NCBI RefSeq assembly: GCF_000346465.2
Contig: NC_034016.1
Coordinates: forward strand, 8,402,611 to 8,466,610
Source of the DNA: Prunus persica
Taxonomy: Eukaryota > Streptophyta > Magnoliopsida > Rosales > Rosaceae
Length of the DNA: 64,000 bases
Reading direction: 5' to 3'
Shown: in pieces, positions 55,951 through 64,000 of the stretch
How positions within the stretch are numbered: position 1 is the first letter of the stretch
Layout: the number at the start of each line of letters is the position of its first letter
Made by a program: the position numbers and the translations under genes
Notes under the pieces: model-generated
Database searches by the model: none
What the model saw: only the letters and a program-made list of their open reading frames with translations
What the model was told of the DNA's origin: nothing

Positions 55951-56426
55951 TCAAAGGGAATTGACTATTAGTTTGAAGTTCTCAACACTAGCAGCCCCAT
56001 CTCCATCTATATCAACACGGAAGCAATAATCCCCTAGTAGTCTTCAAGAGATGACCCCAAACCAAAATCATCCTCCATAACCTCATAAAGCTCCTCAGCA
56101 ATCACAACCTCATCCCCATCAACATCCAAGGCTTCAAAAGCATTCTTGAGGACATCTTCAAGCTTCCTAAATTCCATGTTCTTCGTGTTCATGCCCAAGA
56201 ACTCCTCTATGCTCAGAAACCCATCTCTGTTTGTGTCTCTTTGTTGCCTCATTGCCCTCACATCTTGCTCACTTGTCTTGTACCCAAGTGACCCCAAAAT
56301 CTCTCCAAGCTCCGCATCATTGATTTTTCCACCATTTTCTGCATCAAAGGCTTTGAATGCTTCCACCAAGCCTAGGACTTGGCTCAGTGTCTCAGTTTCT
56401 GCAAAGAGAGAGCTTATTTGAGCCAT
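55951..56426 (-). pseudogene. Calmodulin-like EF-hand protein, truncated by a stop before EF-hand 4
   Basis: From Met at 56426 (MAQISSLFAETETLSQVLGL) the reading frame runs to TAG at 56034-56036, giving 130 residues. Family members (CML/Ole e-type Ca sensors) have four EF-hands. EF1 reads DAENGGKINDAE (loop position 5 changed), EF2 DTNRDGFLSIEE (good) and EF3 DVDGDEVVIAEE (Gly6 to Glu). Just after the stop, in another frame (about 2 extra bases), the fourth EF-hand is intact: DIDGDGAASVEN then FKLIVNSL and TGA at 55951-55953. So a nonsense change plus an indel removed EF4. An in-frame ATG at 56480 would add 18 residues that look like untranslated leader. It may still yield a shortened protein. 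Confidence 0.8.
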
Positions 56427-56480
56427 GTAATTAGGTTTATGATCAAGTTGGTATGTGCGAATTGTATTTAGATTTTGCAA

Positions 56481-57326
56481 TTTTTATTGGTACATCCCCA
56501 ACTATATATAAATGCTGCAAGGGGGGATTCCTATGATTTTTATTGGGGTTTTGATAAAGATTTGGAAAGGAACAAAAGGTGATTCTTATGAAGAAAAAAA
56601 AAATCACTTGAATTTTGGAAAACTAAATTATGAACCAAACTCATCCACTCCCCAGCTTAATTGAGCGTCTAAAAATTGAAGCTTGAATTTTGGAAAACTG
56701 AATAGAAGCTTAATCAAAGATACAAGAACTCTCCTTGTAAAGCTGAAAGTAGAAAGCAAAACGGCGAAACTAGAAAGCATAAATGCTTCTTCTTCCTCCC
56801 AAAAGACAGAAAAACCCAAGCTTTGTGGTTGCTCTCTAAAACATCGAGTTTCAATTCAATGCAAAACATAGACAAATAAATAATTCCACGATGCAATTAT
56901 ATTCATAACCAAATTTCCACAAAATTTTAATAAAAGAGGAAATATATAAAGAAAGAGAAGAGGAAGATAGAAGAAGAGAGAAGAAGCATATTAGAGACAA
57001 TATGAGAGAGAGATGGATACCTGGAGAAAGAGTGAAGAGAATAACATGTGGAGAAGATAGCAGAGAAGAACCCTAGGGAGAAGAACACGAAAATAGGGTC
57101 AAATTTTTTACGTGAACGTGTGTGTTCTTTCCCTAGCCATATAATTAAGCGTGTATTATCTAAATCGGGGTGTGTGAGTTGTATTAGTTAGTTAGGTAAG
57201 GAGAGTATTAAAATCCCAACCTGCTTAAAATAGTCAGGTAATTAAATAATATAAGTATACACCAAACAACTGACATGGATTATACTCCTATACAAAGTCT
57301 AATACGATGTACCAAATGAGCCCTTA
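56481..57326. other. CML upstream region and flank of the Harbinger element
   Basis: AT- and GA-rich DNA with no gene recognised. Bases 57240-57320 (caccaaacaactgac, acgatgtaccaaatgagcc) resemble common plant MITE ends. TTA at 57324-57326 is the Harbinger target site. Confidence 0.45.
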
Positions 57327-57889
57327 AAGCACCTCTACTGCAAGCCCCCAGCCCCGGCAATAGACCCCCCCAGGGGCGATTTGGTCCTCCATCGCGCAAA
57401 AGACAACTCGAGTAAGGCATGGGACCCACCAGTCCATGGGTAATTCTTGATTGGGCTCAAGCCCGAAGGCGCTGACGTCAGCAAGCCAAAATCTTTTTTT
57501 TTTTTTTTTTTACAGTTGACGTGTGAAATTCACGTGCCAACAGTAAAAAGAAAAAAAAAATTGATTTCAGCTGCTGACGTCACGTTTGCCGCCAGCGCTA
57601 AAAGGCCCCAACAGAAGACACCACGTGTCTCTTCCCAGACCCTCCGATCAAATTTTGTCCAGAAATCCAACGGTCTTGATTTTTTTGGCTTAAAAAATTG
57701 CAAAAACAATTATAAAAAAATCAAAATTTTTTTTAAAAAAAAACAAAAAATTCTGGATTTTTTCCCTATAAATACCTAACAATTTTATTCACTTTCCACA
57801 CCAAATCTTCGTACAAACTCTTCTCCTTCCAATATGTCTTACTTTCTACTCACATTTTTCTACTACTTTCCTTTTGTATCGAAAAACAA

Positions 57890-58900
57890 ATGGCCTCTTC
57901 TATCGAAGCCAGAGGCGCGTGGACAACTCAGGAAGATGTTGTGTTGTGTGAGGGATGGGTGAATGTTAATCATTGCCCAGTCACGGGCAATGAGATGAAG
58001 TTCTGTCATATGTGGAGAAAAATTCATGGAGAATTTTGTGAAAGATCAGGTTCGTCTCAGACGGAAATAGACTTGGCTAATAGGTAAATTTTTTTGAATA
58101 AAGAGTTAGGGAAATGGAGAGATGCTTTGGCAAAAGTTAGGGACAACATTCCAAGCTGTCAAAATCTTGCCGATGAGGTAAAATATTTATAAATGTCGTT
58201 TTATTCAATTTAATGTAACTTTTTTTTCCTTGCATATTCTTTTTTTTTCTTGCATTTCCAATTTGTTTATATTTTCTTGCATAATAATTTTGTTTTTCTT
58301 GCATTTCCAATTTGTTTAAATTTTCTTGCATAATCTTTTTTTTCTTGCATTTCCAAATTATTTATATTTTCTTGCATTTACAATTATTTATTTTAATAGA
58401 TCATACAAGCACAAATGTGGTTCGATGCCATGGGCCAAAGCAAAAAAAGTTTTATGAATCACCAATGTTGGGACATTGTGAAGAATTGTTCGAGATTCAA
58501 AATAATTTTCACAGGTCCGACGGTTGTGTTGAATGAGATGTCGCTCCACAATTTGCCGGCAACCGATTCACCATTGGACTCTCCAATGGATCAAGATTCA
58601 CCAGTCCAACATCAGTCGAGACTTATTGGGAGAAAGGCGGCAAAGGCCAAGAAAGGAAGCACTTCGAACAATGAATGTGCATAATTTTTGGAGCAAATTG
58701 CTAAGAACGGCGCACTGAGAATTGAGAGAGACTTGAAAAGAGAAGAAGCGGACAATGCACGACATGAAGTATTTGCAATTCAAATGCAGTAGGCACAAGA
58801 ACAAGACATGGAGGACAGAGAGATGAAAAGCATGGCTATGGATACGAGCCATACCCATATGTCTCCTGAAACAAAGTCCTATTGGAAGCTAAAATGAAGG
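57890..58900 (+). pseudogene. Harbinger ORF1: Myb/SANT-like DNA-binding protein, dead
   Basis: The start MASSIEARGAWTTQEDVVL leads into a trihelix/SANT-like domain (GWVNVNHCPVTGNE, CHMWRKIHGEF, NKELGKWRDALAKVRDNIPS). An intron (58179-58400) ends in tag and contains tandem ttcttgcatttccaatttg repeats. Exon 2 starts IIQAQMWFDAMGQSKKSF and has a Lys-rich GRKAAKAKKGS and NNECA. In-frame stops occur at 58085-58087 (where Trp is usual), about 58682 and about 58790, plus a later TGA. This protein normally helps the transposase reach DNA and the nucleus. It is not functional here. Confidence 0.82.
58225..58390. repeat. Tandem repeats in the ORF1 intron
   Basis: Three to four copies of a roughly 50-bp unit built on ttcttgcatttccaa and tttgtttatattttcttgca. 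Confidence 0.8.
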
Positions 58901-59243
58901 GATGTTATGAGAAGAAAGCTTTTCCATGATGATGGACCTAGCAACACGGATTGGTTAAATGATCAAAACCATTAGGTTGTATTGAAAGAGTTGCCATATG
59001 TATTAATGTGTTGTATTGTTTCCCTTTTATTCAATATGTATTAATTTGTTGTATTGTTTCCCTTTTATTCAATAAAGAAAGCATTAAAAAATGTAGCTAT
59101 TTATTAAAAACATTTCATACATCAAAACTTCGCATAATTAACAAACCACACACAAAACAAATCATAATTAAAAACAAAGCATAATTCCAAACAAACCACA
59201 CACAAAACAAAGCATAATTAAAAACAAAGCATTAAACTTCACT

Positions 59244-60575
59244 TCATCCACTGTGATTGCCTTTCATCTCCCACAAGTGCTCGATCAAGTCAACTTGACG
59301 TCTCTCGTGAACATAGGAAGATTGCATTTCCTGATAACGATCAATCATGGGGTTGTTGTATCGACCATCCCAAATTAACGGTTTTTGCTTCATTGGTTGT
59401 CCAGTCAATGTCGTGTTCATGGGATTGGGTTCGAACACCTCTGGAGCATCATAATCATATTCATCCTCCACAATCATGTTATGAAGGATGATACAAGTCA
59501 TCATAATGCTTCGCAGAACCTCCTCATCAAGCATCCGAGCAGCACCCCTGATAATTGCCTAAGGAGCTTGCAAGATACGGAAACATCTTTCCACGTCTTT
59601 CCTATAACTTTCTTGAAGGGCAGCAAATCTTTTTTCCTTCTCGGATTGGGGATTCGGAATTTTTTTCATGAATGTCATCCACCTCGGATAAATTCCATCG
59701 GCGAGGTAGTACGCACCTGAGTATACGGTATTGTTGATTCGGTATGTGATCTAAGGGGAATGACCTCTCAAGACATCGTTGAATACTGGGGATTGACCAA
59801 GCACATTGAGGTCATTCTGTGATCCGGCAACTCTGAAAAGGCATGCCAAACCCAAGTGTCGAATGAAGCTACAGCCTCCAGAATTATACTTTTTTGGCCC
59901 TTTGGATTCCCATAATCTCTCTGCCAAGTACTTGGGAAATTCTTCAACTGGCAGTGCATGCAATCGATGCTTTCATTCATGCTTGGGAAATCTCGAGCCT
60001 CTGCTTTTTGTAGAAGCCTTCAGAGGTCCCTAGCTGTAGGTTTGCTGAGGTACTCCCTCTTGTAGAGATTTTCTATTGCATCACAAAATATGACCAAGCA
60101 CTCTAGGATAGTGAATTTTCCTATCAAAACAATCTCATCCACCTGCTCTGCAGATGCCCCAAATGCAAGCATCCGCAAAGCACTATAAGTTTTTGCTCTG
60201 GAAGAAGACCCAAAACCCCAAAACCCCAACAACATCATACTTCTGAATGAAGTATGTGTCGTAATTGCAAATATCATGCATGATTCTTTGTAACAAATGA
60301 GGTTGCATTCTATGTCTTTCTCGAAAATGAGAAACAAAATATAACGAATTTGGGATAAAGTAATCTTCCAAGAGATTCTTACCCCAAGACTTCCTATGTC
60401 TGTCCACGTTCAAGGCACAACGACAGTGGTGTTGCCTTGATTCATTGAGCATACACACCGCTACAACCAGTTCTTCCTCCTCTTCATCGGCCTCACGATC
60501 TTCTTCAGCACGTCCGCGCTTGATTTCTTCCTCTTCTCGCTCTTTCCTTTCCAACACCCTCCTCAGGTTAGACAT
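59244..60575 (-). pseudogene. PIF/Harbinger DDE transposase (HARBI1-like), frameshifted
   Basis: Start MSNLRRVLERKEREEEEIKR at 60575. Pieces follow in order in different frames: NVDRHRKSWGKNLLEDYF, MQPHLLQRIMHDICNYDTYF, TYSALRMLAFGASAEQVDE, SIDCMHCQLKNFPSTWQRDY (first catalytic Asp), VAGSQNDLNVLGQSPVFNDV (second Asp), ESYRKDVERCFRILQAP (catalytic Glu), MMTCIILHNMIVEDE and the end LIEHLWEMKGNHSG. These match the DDE_Tnp_4 family. Frameshifts lie near 60190-60230, 59985-60020 and 59830-59850, with a stop near 59560. All three catalytic acids are still recognisable, so decay is moderate. Confidence 0.85.
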
Positions 60576-60687
60576 TGAAAGTAGAATGTGTTTTGCAAAA
60601 TCTGAGAAATAAAAGAATAGAGAAGATATGGTGTGAGAGGTATGAATTGAAGGTGTAGTTTTATAGAGGGATTGAGAAGATAGAGAT

Positions 60688-60887
60688 GACACGTGGTGCA
60701 ATTTTAGAGGGTGAAAATCTTATATGAAATCTGAGATTATAATTTTTTTAATAAATATCCAAAAATCTTATCTGACATGGAACACGTGGCGCAATTTTAG
60801 AGGGTGAAAATTTTATCTAAAATCTGAGATTAGATTTTTTTAATAAATATCCAAAAATCTTATCTAAAATAAGATACGTGGCAACCG
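60688..60887. repeat. Subterminal tandem duplication of about 97 bp in the Harbinger element
   Basis: Two units carry acgtggtgcaattttagagg/acgtggcgcaattttagagg, tctgagatta and aataaatatccaaaaatctt. Shorter acgtggcaac repeats continue to 61020. Confidence 0.8.
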
Positions 60888-61226
60888 AGAATCTCATCCG
60901 AAAATCTTATCTGAAATTTGATGGACACGTGGCAACCAAAAATCTTATCTGAAAATTTAATTCGAAAATGTTATCTGAAATTTTAGGTAAGAATTTTATA
61001 ATAAATAGTTACACATGGCAACTGAAAATATTATCTAAAAACCGTATCAAAATTAATGTTTTAAGTATAAAAAATAGAAAATAAATTAAAGTGAATAGTA
61101 TTTTCCCTTGCCCTTGCCTTTTGGGGTGGAACCAAAAAAGGCAAGGCTGCCACTATTCACGTGAATAATATCAAACTTTGCCTTGCCTTTGCCTTGCCCT
61201 TCCCCTTTGGAGTGGAGGTGCTCTTA

Positions 61227-61924
61227 GCGGGAGCAATTGGCACATAAACATGATTCTTTTAAAACATTTATATTATAAGAATGTTTAAAAGAATTTATGG
61301 CCCGTTTACTTACAAGTAATGGAAGAAGTAAGGAATTGGGGAATTTAGGAATCAGGGAAGTAATGAATTAGTATGAGAAGAATCATTCCCATTAAGTTGT
61401 TTACAAACCATATGGAATCAGCACAAGAATGGAGTTGATTCCCATTGTCATTGTGTACTAATTCTCATAAATCATAACCTAAACTAATTGGATGGTGTTA
61501 AAGCCAGATGATAAATCATGGATTTTGAAAAATTAAGGTGACATTTCTCTTAAATTTTTCTTTAAGGTGACAAATTGAAATTGAGGTATAAGTTCATGTG
61601 ATATATCTACAAAAATCTCATTTAGAAATTCTAACTTTTGTCTAAATTCCAAGTTTATTTTCCCTATCCAAACACACCGTAGAAGAAGTATATTTAGTCA
61701 ATCATCTATTATGTTGACACCAAAAATTGGAAGGAAATGCATTCCCTAGTGGGTTTGAGTGATTTAACAAACTCTGTGACTTAGTGTGGAGTAATTAATG
61801 AAAGAAAATTAAATTCACCCTAATAATTTATTTATAAACTCTACAAAACAATGATTATATAAAAATAAAAGAAACGCCATTGAGTGAAAAAAGCATATAA
61901 TAAAATCCAAGGTCTCTCTACTTA
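61227..61924. other. Intergenic, transposon remnants
   Basis: Bases 61299-61480 (ggcccgtttacttacaagtaatgg ... gaatcattcccattaag) look like a non-autonomous DNA-element remnant of a common plant type. No gene recognised. Confidence 0.45.
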
Positions 61925-62194
61925 AAGCATCCACAATGGGCTTCCTAAATCACATCCTTAGCTAAAATTTAGGAGGAATTGAAAAAACCCACCTCTAACC
62001 ATGCTTCCTATCCGGCTCCTAAAATAAGGAGAGCTCTAGGAGGTCCTAAATCTGAGGAGAGAGAAAGGACTCCTAATGAGTCCCTGTAGGGAGCATGGTT
62101 GGAGTATAAATTTTATAGAGAGCTCTTAAAATAGCTTTCTAGTATTTTTAGCTAAATTTTAACTAAAAAATAGGGAGCATGATTGTGAATGCTC
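61925..62194. mobile_element. Tourist-like (Harbinger) MITE, 270 bp, TTA target duplication
   Basis: The ends AAGCATCCACAATGGG and, reversed, GAGCATTCACAATCATG are flanked by TTA at 61922-61924 and 62195-62197. The copy at 10855-11245 is related. The ends resemble, but are not the same as, those of the Harbinger element at 57327. Confidence 0.8.
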
Positions 62195-62414
62195 TTAGTA
62201 TGCAGATTTGAAATTGAGTACTAAATTAGGAAATTGGCGGCTTTACCCCTGGCTCACCTAATTTATTCACTAATATCCTTATTTTGAAACCCAATCACAA
62301 ATGTCCCTTATAAAAACTCCTTATTGACAGCTATTGCCCATCTTTCACTTTTGTTTAGTCGTTCTGAGCTCTCTTAAATCCTCTTACACAATTTCTCGAC
62401 CTCCATGCCTAGAG

Positions 62415-63156
62415 ATGGCATCTCAGGTAGACAAATTGGCTTTTCTCCTACACATTTGGGTTTTCTTTTCCTTATTTCAATTTCATATAAGAGTTTGAAT
62501 TTTTGGTGCTTGATGTGAGTTCAAGTCCTTCCAAGTCAAATTTGGGTGAGATTGTACAGACATTTGTTGAAACATAATTGTGGGTTTAATTTAAAATTTT
62601 ACTCTCTTTGTTTACAATTAATATTTTCAGCTTGTGTAGAGAATGTTATTTCAGTGGGATTATACAAAAACTTTTTGAACTAAAATTTTGAGATTGTGCA
62701 ACAAATATTTCTCAGTTTGTCTTAAGGAATATTATGCTTGAAGCTTGTCCAATCTACAATGATTTTGAAGATTTTCTTTTGCTTATTGAATCTGATTACT
62801 GAGTTAGGTTTTTATTTTGACAAAAAAAAATTGAAGAAACACAGTTATTTGGTTCAATGGTCTGAATTTGTTTGTTCTGTTTTGGGATATGATTTTTTGA
62901 ATGAACTACATAAATTGATTATGTCTTGAGGTGGAGATATCTCCAAAAGTGACTGTGGAGTTTGTAAGTTTTATGAGAATGCCAATATTTTAACATAAGT
63001 TTGATATTGTAAAGTTGGCATATGTTGGATTTTAGTTTTCTCTATTTTTCATAATTCAATCTTGGATCTATTTTTGATGCAGTCTATAGTCCTCAAGGTG
63101 GGTATCATGCCAAGATTGTGTTGGTGCCGTGAAAAGGGTTCTTGGAAAACTTGAAG
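62415..63156 (+). pseudogene. ATX1/CCH-like copper chaperone, 5' part, frameshifted
   Basis: Exon 1 is ATGGCATCTCAG (62415-62426) followed by GT. Exon 2 (63083-63156) follows a tttttgatgcag acceptor. Together they begin MASQSIVLKVG, the start of plant ATX1-type copper chaperones. Immediately after this, two bases are missing in the metal-binding region, so the frame shifts and reaches TGA at 63153-63155. In the shifted frame the expected SCQDCVGAVKRVLGKLEG can be read. Exon 2 ends at a GT donor at the position usual for the family. No third exon is found before the window end, so it is either a partial copy or runs on beyond 64000. A 2-base sequencing error would also explain the shift. Confidence 0.72.
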
Positions 63157-64000
63157 GTTTGACAACTCTTGCATTTATCCAGTTCCATTGTCTTGCTCTT
63201 CTTCTTCTCTGAGATTGTGCTTCTTTAACTGTTTGAACAATGCCAAATGCACTATTGATGTTCCTTATTTGTATTATTATTCGCCTGCCAAGAGACACAT
63301 TCACTTCACCCATGTTTATAATAACTTTTATATTGCAATTTAGTAGTACGAAATCGTGTGCATGAATGTGAACTTTAATTTTGCAATGGTACTATCTTGT
63401 GAAAGTTTGCTATATGAAGAATTGAGTCATTTAAAAAAGCCAACAATCTATATGAAGATAGGATTCTTGAAGGTCGTCCTTCACTGGAGAAATCAAAGAT
63501 AGATTTCTCAGAGGTATATATAACTCAGCAAACTTCAAGCTCAGCTCTTAAAAGATGTATATCATAATTTTTTTTTCTTCTATTAAAAAATGTATATCAT
63601 ACTGTAGTTTTACATTTATCCACTCTATTTGTTGTAGTGCATGTAAATGTATGTGTATGATACTTGTAGTGCATGTAAATATGTCTGAACTTGTTTTGGT
63701 ATTGGTTTCTGAATCTGTTTTGGTATTGGTTTTGGTTATGAATTTTGGAATTGGTTTCTATTTTGAAATTGGTTTCAGTTGTGATTGAACGTTATGTTTT
63801 TGTTTCCATTGTGATTAAATTATTTGCTTCTAATATGCATTTTTGATCTGTTTTATACATATGGAAGATTGTCCTGTTTCAAGTGGCAACGTTCTCTTGG
63901 GGATAAAATTGCTAACTTTCAGCTTAAATTCGGTTATAAGAGAAGATGTCTTCGAATTTTGCTAATGTGTTAAAATTTCCGACCAAGAGATGTAATTTTT
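63157..64000. other. Possible intron or intergenic DNA
   Basis: No third ATX1 exon and no other gene recognised. Short gtagtgcatgtaaat direct repeats occur at 63635-63680, and ttggtattggtt repeats at 63693-63735. Confidence 0.45.

Larger units (their letters stand above)
57327..61223. mobile_element. Full-length PIF/Harbinger transposon (3,897 bp), TTA target duplication
   Basis: The ends are AAGCACCTCTACTGC (left) and the reverse complement of GAGCACCTCCACTCC (right), flanked by TTA at 57324-57326 and 61224-61226. It carries the two expected genes in convergent layout: a Myb/SANT-like protein on + (57890-58900) and a DDE transposase on - (60575-59244). Subterminal features include two TGACGTCA palindromes (57473-57480 and 57575-57582) and a tandem duplication of about 97 bp (60688-60887). 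Both genes are broken. Confidence 0.92.

Overview
This is a plant nuclear window, from a eudicot. The evidence is an intron-rich fibrillarin gene with site II and telo-box promoter motifs, a plant-type OM64/Toc64 gene of 13 exons, CACTA, PIF/Harbinger, MULE and hAT DNA transposons, and plant LTR retrotransposons. The repeat style, including a CACTACTAC CACTA terminus, suggests Rosaceae (Prunus-like). That placement is inference, not proof.

Layout. 1-7851: right-hand part of a CACTA element whose minus-strand gene (TNP/Transposase_24-like exons joined to a Ulp1/C48 protease) is broken by stop codons. Its introns and flanks are packed with CGACG motifs at about 21-bp spacing, and it carries a captured fragment of the 26S proteasome lid gene RPN6. 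7852-9290: rearranged LTR remnant. 9291-20561: intergenic DNA with MITEs, two SINEs, an hAT element and a foldback MULE. 20869-23375: fibrillarin gene on +, with two C/D snoRNA copies in intron 5. 24261-24344: tRNA-Leu(CAA) on -. 24479-30876: large LTR fragment followed by the 3' part of a Tat-type Ty3/gypsy element. 33212-37167: about 4-kb solo LTR with a perfect 5-bp target duplication. 39197-40620: alpha/beta hydrolase on -. 41684-48526: OM64-like outer-membrane amidase/TPR protein on -, with a MULE-type MITE in one intron. 49207-55747: PPR pseudogene fragment, a small copia-type LTR element holding a nested 2.9-kb solo LTR, a GGT microsatellite and a further solo LTR. 55951-56426: EF-hand (CML) gene truncated by a stop codon. 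57327-61223: complete but dead PIF/Harbinger element with both genes. 62415-63156: broken ATX1-like copper chaperone fragment.

Likely functional host genes are fibrillarin with its intronic snoRNA(s), tRNA-Leu, the hydrolase and OM64. They share no pathway beyond fibrillarin and the C/D snoRNA acting together in rRNA 2'-O-methylation. Most of the remaining DNA is nested or decayed transposons. Several have exact target-site duplications that fix their boundaries to the base.
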